Origin: Holophagae bacterium
GTDB lineage: Bacteria > Acidobacteriota > Thermoanaerobaculia > Thermoanaerobaculales > Sulfomarinibacteraceae
Assembly: GCA_003105185.1 (NCBI GenBank)
Contig: PQAJ01000245.1
Span: 1-35,252 of the forward strand
Length of the DNA: 35,252 bases
Direction of reading: 5' to 3'
Position 1 is the stretch's first letter. Each line of letters opens with the position of its first letter. This document shows, piece after piece, positions 16,001 through 22,931 of this stretch. The position numbers and the translations under genes are program-made. The notes under the pieces are model-generated. The model searched no databases and had not been told where the DNA came from. It saw nothing but the letters and a program-made list of their open reading frames with translations.

Positions 16001-18001
16001 GCCCTGCCGGTGGTGTATGGCCAGGCGGCGGTGACGGCCGCGTTTGCCGCCGGGCGGTGGCGCTGGGCCTGCCGCGAGGCCGTGGCACTCGTTCCTCCAC
16101 TCGCAGCCGCCTTCGGCGCCTCGCTGCTCTGGGCCACCATCGACATGCGGACCGAATGGCTGACCGCCTGGGCCGCTGCCGCCGCCGCCGGCTATCTCGT
16201 CCCCGCGCTCCTCGATAGACGCTTCCGGGTGAGCTGGCAGACCGCCTCGGCGTTCTGCGGCGTGGGCGTCCTGGTCGTCGCGCACGCGCTCGCGACGGCC
16301 GATGACCCTGTCCGCTGGCAGCTCCCGGCGAGCTACGCCATCCTCCTGGCCGGCTGGACCGTGCTCGCCGCCTGGCTTCGCGATCGCAGCGCGCTCGCCC
16401 CGCCGGTCCTCGCAGCCATGCTCGGGGGCACCGCGCTCTGGGCGGCCGGGGTCGATCAGCAGTGGTGGCCGTACCCGGCGCTCGGCGTGGCCGCGCTCAT
16501 CATGGCGACTGCCCGCTGGTGGCAGCCGAACCGCGTCTTCGGGATGACGGGTTGGGGATATGCGGTCGCGTTGGCCGTGGTCCCCGCCATCGCCGTCCTC
16601 CCGGTCGACTACACGCACCACGCGCACGGCGTCGCGGTCCAGCTGGCCGCGGCGGCCCTCCTCGGCATTGCGGCGCTCGCCTCCAGGGGCAGCATCTTCG
16701 CACTCTTCGTTGACAGTCCCACCGCGCGGGCAAAGTCCGCCGAGTGGACGATGCTCACCCAGGCATCGTTCGCCTTCCTCTTCGGCGCGGGCGCCTCGCT
16801 CAACGGTGTCCTCGAACTGGCCGGCGCCGATCGCGCGTGGGCGTTCGCCATACTCGGGATGGTTGGCTGGGTGCTGACGGCAAGCCGCTGGGGTGGAGTG
16901 GCCGGGATGTGGACGTTCGCACCGGCCGGGCTGGCGGGCGCAGCCGTCAGCTCGCTCGTCGCAGCCGAGGCGGGGGAGGCGGCATATGGCACCCTTACCG
17001 GCGTGCTCGCCCTCGCCACCATCGGGCCGGTGGCCGCCTACGCGGGGGCCCGCCGCTGGACGCTCCTCGGCATCGCGAACTCTTTCCTCTTTCTCGCCAT
17101 CTGGGCGGCCTGGCGCTGGCAGGACCTCGACCTGGCCTACCTGCCGCTGGCGTTCGCCGCCGTCGCCACGCTCGAATGGACCGCCCTCATCGCCCTCCGC
17201 CGTTACGAGGGGACTCCCTCGGAGAGCAACGTGGTCATCGGTTACATCTCCTGGGCGCCGTGGCTGCTCTCGGCCGCCGTGTCCGGCATCCTCCTTTCGC
17301 GCGAACAGGTGAGCCTCGAACCGGGCGCGACGCTTGTGACCACCGAGGAGTGGGGCCTCGCCGCCACGGTGCTCGGCCTGCTCGCCGCGGCGGTCACGGC
17401 CGAGGGCATCCGCCTCAAGCGGCGCTGGGTCTGGATCATGGGCAGCGCGGGGCTGCTTGGCTCACTGCTGATGGCCATCGCCACCCGCGAGCCAGGGAAT
17501 ATCCAGGCGTTCACCGCCCCGGCCGGCATCTACCTCATCGCTCTCGCCCTCACGTACCGCCGCTCGGCGCCGTTCATCCGCGAGCACATGCACGTCCACG
17601 AAGCCGTGATGGTGCTTGGCGCGCTGCTCCTGGTGCTCCCGCCCGCCGAGCAAAGTTTCGAACCGGGAGGCGGCAAGTTCGGGCTCGAACTCATCGGCAT
17701 CGGCATCGGCCTGCTCGCCGTTGGCCTGCTCCTCCACGGCCGCTGGCTCGTGGCAGCCGCCATCCTCACCCTGACCGCGACCTCCGCGCGGATGGTCACC
17801 GGTGGGCTGTTCACGACGCCGTACTGGTTGCTCCTGGGCATCGGGGGCACCGCGTTGATCGGCTTTGGCCTGCTGGTCCTGCTCGAACGGGAACGCTGGG
17901 ACCGTTTCCGCCACGCCGTGGTCCGCTGGTGGACGGCGGTGGAGGAGGCGCCGGTCGAGCCGCTGGGCGGGCCGCGGCCGCCCGAGGGGCAGCGCCCGTA
18001 G
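13052..18001 (+). CDS. Giant zinc-ribbon polytopic membrane protein (SCO7613/DUF2157-like)
   Basis: A 1649-residue protein. Residues 24-73 form two membrane helices. C119-x2-C122 and C133-x2-C136 form a zinc ribbon (YCQTCG ... CHECGADW). Residues ~186-232 are a proline-rich linker. Everything beyond ~250 is membrane, probably around forty helices. Residues ~420-1150 contain seven tandem ~105-residue repeats, each with an E-W-Y/x anchor followed by GYLxLA. The last ~500 residues are non-repeated membrane sequence ending in a Pro/Arg tail. The layout matches large actinobacterial and Chloroflexota proteins annotated as SCO7613 C-terminal-domain membrane proteins, whose function is unknown. ATG 13052 follows GAGGAGG at seven bases, so the start is firm. 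It appears to be transcribed alone. Confidence 0.9.
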   Translation: MADDGGDPSESLGFFGQLRSQHWAVKIILGFVLLIVGSPFLGIGAGLAYSVARGPGLLVYGALILFGYGWFVFTRPQVPDLVRDLSSTAARPAPAAAAPVPAPQGTFAAAGAATVSRYCQTCGAGFGSELNRCHECGADWQDTPAGSIGTLAAYLNQLTRDRLFGLLDEPNFRRLRSEYERRLSALRPTPTPPAPVAEAPAPVIPPPPVPVERPASAIPTPVTPRPARVREPRPTAADMGRTVIGWAAERQADILLYVGAFMLSIAAIIFVAYQGEELSGAIRFTVLTAYAVGFLGFGLLLHRWERVKEAGPAFLALGAILVPLDFVALRTQVLSHQQLADDVLWLIASSSCAALYFVLAFRGYGRFYFLPAIPATLIAWGSLGSVVNLPAEWFGPWYLGIAAPGYVTAIAFLGRWGPARWLLGLAVVIGGAALGWTHVVSAASGDHHAAVPAAYALGTAAVATGLRWRRDVPALSVLPILAGLTAGSAWWAAFGLSYEWQPVFVALTGAGYLVLAHFQPRELAQGWAGIATGFAALALVAAHVAVTGDGAGHGALPATYAVVFAATAGAFGRWGWGAAGAALPPLGAMTLLTAAWASGAAGTEWYGAFAVLAAFGYLALAAFDRQERTLNWQTAAAFTAVIGPPLAHIAVAANDDPQRWALPATHGMVLVGAAAAFARWRWSWRVAPAAIPAAAALTALTASWARWDLQPEWYAAFAAAAGLGYLVLAHFGEQRLARSWGAVAFAFGALAVTGAHIAILEPGAERLALPLAYGLFLVGVAAAYARWRWLESAALLPPAAAMTALTVSWWRWDLQPEWYASFAAAAAIGYLALARFDFAERRAYWWGGSVLAAGTALAMAHVAVAVRLEPDRLALPVPYAVLTGGAAAAFTAWRFRWRVAPGALPALAAMAAITGAWALWDIQFAWYGPIAAAATFGYIAWALTDEVPRARPWLAFAAVAGGVGVIFTQAAQFAEADPAPVHAALPVVYGQAAVTAAFAAGRWRWACREAVALVPPLAAAFGASLLWATIDMRTEWLTAWAAAAAAGYLVPALLDRRFRVSWQTASAFCGVGVLVVAHALATADDPVRWQLPASYAILLAGWTVLAAWLRDRSALAPPVLAAMLGGTALWAAGVDQQWWPYPALGVAALIMATARWWQPNRVFGMTGWGYAVALAVVPAIAVLPVDYTHHAHGVAVQLAAAALLGIAALASRGSIFALFVDSPTARAKSAEWTMLTQASFAFLFGAGASLNGVLELAGADRAWAFAILGMVGWVLTASRWGGVAGMWTFAPAGLAGAAVSSLVAAEAGEAAYGTLTGVLALATIGPVAAYAGARRWTLLGIANSFLFLAIWAAWRWQDLDLAYLPLAFAAVATLEWTALIALRRYEGTPSESNVVIGYISWAPWLLSAAVSGILLSREQVSLEPGATLVTTEEWGLAATVLGLLAAAVTAEGIRLKRRWVWIMGSAGLLGSLLMAIATREPGNIQAFTAPAGIYLIALALTYRRSAPFIREHMHVHEAVMVLGALLLVLPPAEQSFEPGGGKFGLELIGIGIGLLAVGLLLHGRWLVAAAILTLTATSARMVTGGLFTTPYWLLLGIGGTALIGFGLLVLLERERWDRFRHAVVRWWTAVEEAPVEPLGGPRPPEGQRP
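14370..16510 (+). repeat. Seven in-frame ~315-bp repeats encoding membrane units
   Basis: The anchor codon before the conserved Trp falls at 14546, 14861, 15185, 15500, 15824, 16154 and 16460, spacings of 315, 324, 315, 324, 330 and 306 bp. Units 3 and 4 are closest in sequence: both encode WDLQPEWYA. Each unit has about four hydrophobic segments and an AHxAV motif followed by ALPxxYA. Outer boundaries are approximate. Confidence 0.8.
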
Positions 18002-18027
18002 CCAGCCCTCTCGCCGGCGCCGCGGGC

Positions 18028-18339
18028 CTAATCGGCCTGGGCTGCCTGGCGCAGCACGTCTTCGTTGTACCAGACTGCCTCGAGGACGGCCTGCCACGTC
18101 CACCCCTGGGCCAGCAGCCGCTCCGTCAGCATGAGCTGCGTGCTCGTCTCGTTCGCGAGGGTCGCCAGCAGGTCGGAAAGCAGGTCCGAGCCTTCCGGGC
18201 CGAGCATGTCGTTGAGCTGTACCTCCCGTTTCTGCGCGATGGCGCGGTACGCCAGCGTAGCGATCGCCATGCGCCGCGTTTCCAGGTCGCGCGGGAGTGC
18301 CCGGCGTTCGTAGGGTGCCGTACCGCTGCTCTCGGCCAT
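18028..18339 (-). CDS. Conserved-looking small helical protein, unknown
   Basis: A 103-residue soluble protein, mostly predicted helix, with a charged N-terminus and the stretch LGPEGSDLLSDLLATLANETSTQLMLTERLLAQG. It has no cysteines, membrane segment or recognisable catalytic motif. I do not recognise the family. The start is ATG 18339, with a GAGAG ribosome-like site ten bases upstream. It converges on the giant membrane protein, 26 bp from its stop. Codon use is like the neighbours, which supports a real gene more than shadow reading. Confidence 0.6.
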   Translation of the reverse strand: MAESSGTAPYERRALPRDLETRRMAIATLAYRAIAQKREVQLNDMLGPEGSDLLSDLLATLANETSTQLMLTERLLAQGWTWQAVLEAVWYNEDVLRQAAQAD

Positions 18340-18457
18340 CGGTCATGACTCTCGCGAAAAAGTGGACACATGATCTTTCCGCCCGCCAGGTTCGTCTCTC
18401 GGGGGAAACCCCAACTTCGCATCAAGCCACAGGACTGAGCATTCAACTGGTCCGGGC

Positions 18458-18463
18458 TATCCT
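18458..18463 (+). promoter_or_regulatory. Candidate -10 of clpS (TATCCT), leaderless
   Basis: TATCCT ends six bases before ATG 18470. Transcription would begin at or beside the start codon. No Shine-Dalgarno is present ahead of the ATG, in agreement. Confidence 0.45.
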
Positions 18464-18469
18464 GTCCCC

Positions 18470-18766
18470 ATGAGCGCTGCTCCCACATCTCTGCCCGGCA
18501 CCGTGGTCGACGAGGAGACCCTTCGCCGCCTCATCCCGCCCTACCGGGTCATCCTCCACAACGACGACCACAACAGCATGGACCACGTCATCCTCACGCT
18601 GCTCCGCTGCGTCCCGGCGCTCGCCCCGGAGGATGCCGAGCAGATCATGTGGACGGCCCACACCCACGGCCAGGCCACCGTGATCGAGTGCCCGAAAGAA
18701 ACCGCGGAACACTACCGCAACTGTCTTGAATCGGCCGGCCTGACCGCCACCATCGAACCAGCCTGA
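18470..18766 (+). CDS. clpS: ATP-dependent Clp protease adaptor ClpS
   Basis: A 98-residue N-recognin adaptor that binds proteins with N-degron residues and hands them to the ClpAP or ClpCP protease in the cytoplasm. The signature PYRVILHNDDHNSMDHV holds N31, D32 and D33, which contact the N-terminal amine, and M37 at the gatekeeper position. H64 in HTHG corresponds to the conserved His of the binding pocket. The end ATIEPA is also family-typical. Length and start agree with other ClpS proteins. No clpA or clpC is adjacent, which is common. A leaderless start is suggested by the TATCCT hexamer. Confidence 0.96.
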   Translation: MSAAPTSLPGTVVDEETLRRLIPPYRVILHNDDHNSMDHVILTLLRCVPALAPEDAEQIMWTAHTHGQATVIECPKETAEHYRNCLESAGLTATIEPA

Positions 18767-18807
18767 CCTTTCCCTTCTTTCCTGCTTCCTCTTCCCTCTT
18801 TCCTCCC
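18767..18807. repeat. Polypyrimidine tract (plus strand)
   Basis: 41 bases with 40 C/T between clpS and the LysM-protein gene. Similar C/T-rich tracts precede the SDR gene (about 22985-23017) and the lipoprotein gene (about 29228-29289). Purpose unknown. Confidence 0.7.
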
Positions 18808-18832
18808 GACCGTTACCCTTGCGGGTACACGC

Positions 18833-19375
18833 ATGACCGAACCGAACTGCCACTACTGCAACCGCCCGGCCGAAGCTGAGTGCCCCACCTGCGGCCGGCT
18901 CTACTGCGCCGAGCACGGCGACGACGTTTGCCTGCGCTGCATGTCCCCCGAATCGGCCACGCCGAGCGCGCTCGTCTACCGCGGCTCGGTGCTGACGCTG
19001 GTCATCGCGTCGCTCGTGGCGCTCTTCCTCGTCCTCCGTCCACCCGAGAAGGAAACGGATAACGGCGTTGTGCACACCGTCCCCACCAGCACCGCCGCCA
19101 TCAGCGCAACGGCCACGCCCACCCCGCCGGTTACCCGCACCGCATCCGCGACCACCACGGCCGCCGCATCGCCGGGCACATCCCCATCGCCGGCCGGCTC
19201 GCCCACCGCCGCCGCCACCCCCACCCCCGGCACCAGGAGCTACATCGTCCGCGGCGGCGACACGCTTTCCTCCATCGCCGCTGAAAACGACACCACGGTC
19301 GATGCGATCGTCGCCCTCAACCCGGGCCTCGATCCGGACACGCTCGACGTCGGCGCGGAGATCCTTCTCCCGTGA
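18833..19375 (+). CDS. Zinc-finger, single-TM, LysM-domain protein
   Basis: 180 residues with three parts. Residues 6-36 hold a cytoplasmic B-box-like zinc finger with C6, C9, C17, C20, C25, H28, C33 and C36. A single membrane helix (about 52-68) follows, then a Thr/Pro/Ala/Ser-rich linker (~75-132) of the kind found in extracytoplasmic spacers. Residues ~135-180 form a LysM domain (YIVRGGDTLSSIA ... VDAIVALNPG ... VGAEILLP), which binds N-acetylglucosamine polymers such as peptidoglycan. The protein may tether the envelope to a cytoplasmic partner; that role is inference. A TACCCT hexamer at 18814-18819 gives a nearly leaderless start. Its stop overlaps the next gene's GTG, indicating translational coupling. 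Confidence 0.85.
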   Translation: MTEPNCHYCNRPAEAECPTCGRLYCAEHGDDVCLRCMSPESATPSALVYRGSVLTLVIASLVALFLVLRPPEKETDNGVVHTVPTSTAAISATATPTPPVTRTASATTTAAASPGTSPSPAGSPTAAATPTPGTRSYIVRGGDTLSSIAAENDTTVDAIVALNPGLDPDTLDVGAEILLP

Positions 19376-19896
19376 GCTGGCAGGACGACCCGGAGCTGCA
19401 AAAACAGATGCGGGTGCGCTCCGTCCGCGGGAAGATCCTGCGCTCCGCGATCCTCTGGGGGCCGCTGTTCCTCACTGCCCTCGGCGGCACGGTCTTCTAC
19501 ACCGCCGACATCCTCTTCCTGGACCGCGAAAATGGTGGGACGTGGGTGCTGGTCACCATCGTCGGCATCCTTGCCGTGCTCTTCGGCTTCCAGGCCGTCC
19601 AGGCCGCTCTCGACGTCTTCGACAAGCCCCGGACCGAAAGCGGCTACGTCACCCGGCGCTGGGCCCGCAGCGATTCACTCGTCGTCCGCTCCCACTACAT
19701 GCGCCTCGAACGAAAGATCCTCCGCGGCGACGCCTATCTCCTCGCCGAGATCAAAGAGGGCGACTACGTGGAGGCAACCTACTACTCCCACTCCGCCGTC
19801 CTGGTGTGGGTCGACAAGCGCCCCGAACCCCCGAGGGACGAGACCCAGCCCGGCCCGGACGCCCCACCGTACGGTGATGGCCCGAGCCAGCGCTGA
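19372..19896 (+). CDS. Membrane protein coupled to the LysM protein, unknown
   Basis: A 174-residue protein with two membrane helices (about 27-50 and 57-80), then a soluble beta-rich domain (RTESGYVTRRWARSDSLVVRSHYMRLERKILRGD ... EGDYVEATYYSHSAVLVWVDKR) and a Pro-rich acidic tail. The start GTG overlaps the upstream TGA in GTGA, so the two genes are surely co-translated and probably work together. No family recognised; the soluble part looks like a small beta-barrel facing the cytoplasm or outside. Confidence 0.8.
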   Translation: MSWQDDPELQKQMRVRSVRGKILRSAILWGPLFLTALGGTVFYTADILFLDRENGGTWVLVTIVGILAVLFGFQAVQAALDVFDKPRTESGYVTRRWARSDSLVVRSHYMRLERKILRGDAYLLAEIKEGDYVEATYYSHSAVLVWVDKRPEPPRDETQPGPDAPPYGDGPSQR

Positions 19897-19907
19897 GCAT
19901 CCTCGCG

Positions 19908-19913
19908 TACAAT
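19908..19913 (+). promoter_or_regulatory. Candidate -10 of radC (TACAAT), leaderless
   Basis: TACAAT, five of six matches to TATAAT, ends seven bases before ATG 19921. This placement predicts a leaderless mRNA. No Shine-Dalgarno is seen; the -35 is weak. Confidence 0.5.
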
Positions 19914-19920
19914 CCCGCCC

Positions 19921-20667
19921 ATGTCCGAATCCGAGCGCCCCGCCTACCGCACCATCCGCGAATGGGCGGGCGATGAGCGCCCCCGCGAACGCCTCCTCGA
20001 ACACGGCCCCGGCGTCCTTTCCGATGCCGAGCTGATCGCCATCGTCCTCCGCTCCGGCATGCCCGGCGAAAACGTCGTCGACATGGCTCGCGGCCTGCTC
20101 GAATCAGTCGGCGGGCTCAGCGGGCTCGTGCGCGCCGACCCGAAGGTGATCCAGCGTTCGCGCGGGCTCGGCCCGGCCAAGGCCGCCCAGGTCGCCGCCG
20201 CCATTGAGCTTGGCCGCCGCGCCCAGCAGCTCGACCCCGCCGACCGCCCCGTCCTCCTCCGCCCAGACGCGGTCTTTCGCCTTCTCGGGCCGCGCCTCGT
20301 CGGCCGCCGCCGCGAGGAGTTCTACGTCCTGCCGCTCGATACCCGTGGCCGGCTGCTCGGCTCGATCTCACCCACCAACGGGGGCGCCGCGAACTCGGTC
20401 GCGGTCCGCCCCGCCGAGGCCTTCCGCGAAGCCATCATCCACGATGCTGTTTCCGTCGTCATCGCGCACAACCACCCCTCGGGCGACCCCCGCCCGAGCC
20501 CTCAGGACATCGCCGTCACGAAGAGTCTCATTGCCGCGGGAAAGCTGCTCGATATCGAAGTGCTGGACCACCTCGTCATCGGCGCGGGCAGTTATGTCTC
20601 TATGCAGCGCGAGGGCATGGCGTTCGAGCGCATGGGCAGCGCCCGAGGGATGGCAGCAGAGCGATGA
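19921..20667 (+). CDS. radC: RadC/JAB-domain DNA repair-associated protein
   Basis: A 248-residue RadC-family protein. The N-terminal third holds a UPF0758-type helix region with a helix-hairpin-helix (SRGLGPAKAAQVAAAIELGRR). The C-terminal half is a JAB1/MPN metalloprotein domain with the JAMM-like motif H183-N-H185-P-S-G-D and the downstream D196. Despite the name, a role in recombination repair was not upheld for E. coli RadC; a metal-dependent hydrolase or nuclease activity is possible but unproven. The length is normal. The C-terminal ~25 residues after the JAB fold are species-specific. The start is set by ATG 19921 behind TACAAT. Confidence 0.92.
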   Translation: MSESERPAYRTIREWAGDERPRERLLEHGPGVLSDAELIAIVLRSGMPGENVVDMARGLLESVGGLSGLVRADPKVIQRSRGLGPAKAAQVAAAIELGRRAQQLDPADRPVLLRPDAVFRLLGPRLVGRRREEFYVLPLDTRGRLLGSISPTNGGAANSVAVRPAEAFREAIIHDAVSVVIAHNHPSGDPRPSPQDIAVTKSLIAAGKLLDIEVLDHLVIGAGSYVSMQREGMAFERMGSARGMAAER

Positions 20668-20721
20668 AGGCGTCCCTGGTTTCCCATAGCCCCCACCTAT
20701 GGCTCCCTCCGCTCCTATCCG

Positions 20722-20751
20722 CTGGCATCGGGTACTCCGCCTCCGTACAAT
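20722..20751 (+). promoter_or_regulatory. Candidate sigma-70-type promoter for the thiolase
   Basis: CTGGCA (20722-20727), an 18-bp spacer and TACAAT (20746-20751). Predicted transcription start near 20758 gives a ~60-nt leader before ATG 20820. Confidence 0.45.
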
Positions 20752-20819
20752 GACGAAACCGTGCACTCCGCGGGCCGCGCGTCGGCGGCACCCCGGCACT
20801 CCGCACTCAGGATTGAACA

Positions 20820-21995
20820 ATGGAAGATGTCGTCATTACCAGCGGCGTCCGGACTGCCATCGGCAAGTTCCAGGGCTCCCTCGCTGATGTCCCCGCCTCC
20901 GACCTTGGAGCGCACGTCATCCGCGAGGCCGTCGCCCGCGCGGGCATTGCCCCCGAAAACGTCGACCAGGTGGTCATGGGCATCGTCGGCCAGGTCGCCG
21001 AGGATGCCTACCTCTCCCGCCACTCAACCGTGAAGGCGGGCCTCCCCATCGGCACACCGGCCATGAACGTCAACCGCATCTGCGGCTCGGGCCTCGAGGC
21101 CATCAACACCGCCTCCCGCCTCATCCAGAGCGGCGACGCGGAAGTCGTGGTTGCCGGCGGCGCCGAGAACATGACGCGCATGCCCTTCTACCTGCGCAAG
21201 GCGCGGGCGGGCTACCGCCTCGGGCACGATAGCGTCGAAGACGGCATCATCCACATGCTCAGCGACCCCTTCAAGGGCTACCACATGGGCATCACCGCCG
21301 AGAACCTGGCCGACCAGTTCGAAGTGAGCCGCGCGGCCCAGGACGAGTTCTCGGCCGAGAGCCAGCGCCGCGCCATCGCCGCCATCGAAGCCGGCCGCTT
21401 CGTCGACCAGATCGCCCCGCTGACTGTGAAAATCGGCCGCGAGGAGAAGGTCTTCGATGTCGACGAGTACCCCCGCGCCACCACCGTCGAGGCTCTGAGC
21501 AAGCTCCGCCCGGCCTTCAAGGAAGGCGGCGTCGTGACCGCCGGCAACGCCAGCGGCATCAACGATGGCGCTGCCGCCCTCACCGTCATGAGCGCCTCAA
21601 AGGCGAAGGAACTCGGCGCCACCCCGCGCATGCGCATCGTGGCCCGCGCCGAAGCCGGCGTGGACCCGTCGATCATGGGTAGCGGCCCCATCCCGGCCAT
21701 CCGCAAGGCGCTCGCCAGGGCGCAGATGACCCTCGACCAGGTCGACGTCATCGAGCTGAACGAGGCCTTCGCCAGCGTCTCCTGCGCCTGCAGCAGCGAA
21801 CTCGTGCTGGACCCGGCCAAGGTGAACCCGAACGGCGGCGCGATCGCCCTCGGCCACCCGCTCGGCGCTACCGGCGCAATCCTGACCGTGAAGCTCATGC
21901 ACGAACTGGAGCGCACCGGCGGGCGCTTCGGCATCGTCAGCCTCTGCATCGGCGGCGGCCAGGGCATCGCCACCATCTTCGAGCGCGTCAGCTAA
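20820..21995 (+). CDS. Acetyl-CoA acetyltransferase (thiolase)
   Basis: A 391-residue thiolase II-type enzyme that condenses or cleaves acyl-CoA, typically two acetyl-CoA to acetoacetyl-CoA. All catalytic residues are present: nucleophile C88 in NRICGSGLEA, H346 in IALGHPLGATGA and C376 in SLCIGGGQG, together with the ELNEAFA loop. The length is standard. It may feed isoprenoid or hydroxybutyrate synthesis or work in beta-oxidation. No HMG-CoA or crotonase gene is adjacent, but an SDR oxidoreductase lies 1 kb downstream past the toxin-antitoxin pair. The start at ATG 20820 has a weak AGGA site and a leader from the TACAAT promoter. A strong terminator follows. Confidence 0.95.
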   Translation: MEDVVITSGVRTAIGKFQGSLADVPASDLGAHVIREAVARAGIAPENVDQVVMGIVGQVAEDAYLSRHSTVKAGLPIGTPAMNVNRICGSGLEAINTASRLIQSGDAEVVVAGGAENMTRMPFYLRKARAGYRLGHDSVEDGIIHMLSDPFKGYHMGITAENLADQFEVSRAAQDEFSAESQRRAIAAIEAGRFVDQIAPLTVKIGREEKVFDVDEYPRATTVEALSKLRPAFKEGGVVTAGNASGINDGAAALTVMSASKAKELGATPRMRIVARAEAGVDPSIMGSGPIPAIRKALARAQMTLDQVDVIELNEAFASVSCACSSELVLDPAKVNPNGGAIALGHPLGATGAILTVKLMHELERTGGRFGIVSLCIGGGQGIATIFERVS

Positions 21996-22014
21996 GCGCT
22001 CGCAACTCGCAACA

Positions 22015-22052
22015 ACGAAACAGTCCGCCCGATGGGCGGCCTGTTTCGTTTC
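22015..22052. terminator. Strong bidirectional terminator
   Basis: ACGAAACAG (22015-22023) pairs with CTGTTTCGT (22041-22049), one T/C mismatch follows, then CCGCCC pairs with GGGCGG around a GAT loop. It serves the plus-strand thiolase and the minus-strand toxin gene, whose stops lie 19 and 9 bases away. Confidence 0.85.
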
Positions 22053-22061
22053 GGGGATGGC

Positions 22062-22487
22062 TTATGCCGGTTCGATGGCGCGGAGACCCGGGAACCGCTG
22101 GAACCCTCGGTCGAAGGTCACGAACGTGGCGTTGTTCTCGATTGCGAAGGCGGCCAGGTAGGCGTCGCTGACGTGCGGGCCGGTAATCCCCGATTGGAGG
22201 CAGATTCGTTCGAAGAGTCCCCAGTGCCGTGGTCCTTCGTGGAGAGCGACCGCTGCAGGCGTAGCAAGAAGCACTCGCACTCGCCGGAACGCCAGCTCCG
22301 GCGAGTGCGGCCCGCCGAAAACCCGCGGATTGGTCGAAATGCGGACGAACGCGCTCAGAACCGGCCCTGGAATCCCGACAAGCTCATGACCATCGCAGGC
22401 GTCTCTCAACCAGGCCCTCGCGACCCGGTGGTGTGCGAGGTCATAGAACTCGGCGGACAGAAGGATGTTGACGTCAGGGACGAGCAA
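22062..22487 (-). CDS. vapC: VapC-type PIN-domain ribonuclease toxin
   Basis: A 141-residue PIN-domain protein of the mycobacterial-type VapC subgroup, an Mg2+-dependent RNase that arrests growth by cutting tRNA or rRNA when not held by its antitoxin. Acidic active-site positions D5 (VPDVNILL), D108 (HVSDAYLAAFA) and D126 (FVTFDRGF) are present. The subgroup marker FVRISTNPRVF is clear, where other PIN families carry a glutamate. The start is TTG 22487 behind a GAGGGG-like site inside the antitoxin gene. The 14-bp overlap with the antitoxin implies coupled translation. Confidence 0.9.
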   Translation of the reverse strand: MLVPDVNILLSAEFYDLAHHRVARAWLRDACDGHELVGIPGPVLSAFVRISTNPRVFGGPHSPELAFRRVRVLLATPAAVALHEGPRHWGLFERICLQSGITGPHVSDAYLAAFAIENNATFVTFDRGFQRFPGLRAIEPA

Positions 22488-22806
22488 ATGGCCCCTCGAC
22501 CTCGTCGATCAGTTTGGAAATGCTTTCAAAACTGAGGCCGGGTGCCGGCTCGCCGTGATGCGGAGGGGGCAATTCCCACTTCCCTCGCAAGCGTTGCTTG
22601 GATTCCACCTCAGCGATGAATGCCACGACGGCCGCAGGGTCGTTCCGGTCGATGTGCGCGGGTATTTCCCAGTCACCTGACCATTTGGGCGCGATGAATT
22701 CCCGCAGGGCCCGTTCGAGCAGGGCGGTAAGCGTCGTCCCCTCCCGGACCGCCATGATCTTCGCCTCCTTCAGGAGATCGTCATCGATATTGAGCGTGGT
22801 ACGCAT
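22474..22806 (-). CDS. vapB: VapB-type ribbon-helix-helix antitoxin
   Basis: A 110-residue antitoxin. The N-terminal ~40 residues (MRTTLNIDDDLLKEAKIMAV ... LLERALREFI) form a ribbon-helix-helix DNA-binding fold, with the TTLNIDD strand and two helices. The remainder, through FIAEVESKQRLRGKWELPPP and a tail ending GLSFESISKLIDEVEGPF, should wrap the toxin. Such antitoxins repress their own operon together with VapC. The first gene of the pair is promoted by TAATCT six bases ahead of ATG 22806, giving a leaderless transcript. Confidence 0.88.
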   Translation of the reverse strand: MRTTLNIDDDLLKEAKIMAVREGTTLTALLERALREFIAPKWSGDWEIPAHIDRNDPAAVVAFIAEVESKQRLRGKWELPPPHHGEPAPGLSFESISKLIDEVEGPFARP

Positions 22807-22812
22807 ACAGGC

Positions 22813-22818
22813 AGATTA
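22813..22818 (-). promoter_or_regulatory. Candidate -10 of vapBC (TAATCT), leaderless
   Basis: On the minus strand TAATCT is followed by six bases (GCCTGT) and ATG 22806. An overlapping TATGCT lies just upstream. The autorepressor operator is expected here, but I see no clean inverted repeat. Confidence 0.45.
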
Positions 22819-22931
22819 GCATATCGCTGTACGCCGGCCGCTGCTCTCCCCCCTTTCTCCACCTCCACTGGCCGTTTGGACTTCGGACTTCGCCGGGGTC
22901 TGGGGTGCTGGGGGCCCGAGCCTTCGAGGTG

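Noticed and set aside
13082-16627. Very long minus-strand open frame (1181 codons) opposite the giant membrane protein
   Set aside because: It is the antisense of a GC-rich, strongly biased gene. The translation is Gly/Arg/Glu-rich without any fold, and the plus-strand product has clear membrane repeats and a ribosome site.
18340-18380. TGTGTCCACTTTTTCGCGAG-like sequence on the minus strand, reminiscent of IS ends
   Set aside because: Only one end-like stretch is present, with no matching inverted copy or transposase fragment nearby. It rests on memory of similar IS termini, not on evidence here.
20684-20702. CCATAG...CTATGG hairpin after radC as a terminator
   Set aside because: Only six base pairs and no T-run.
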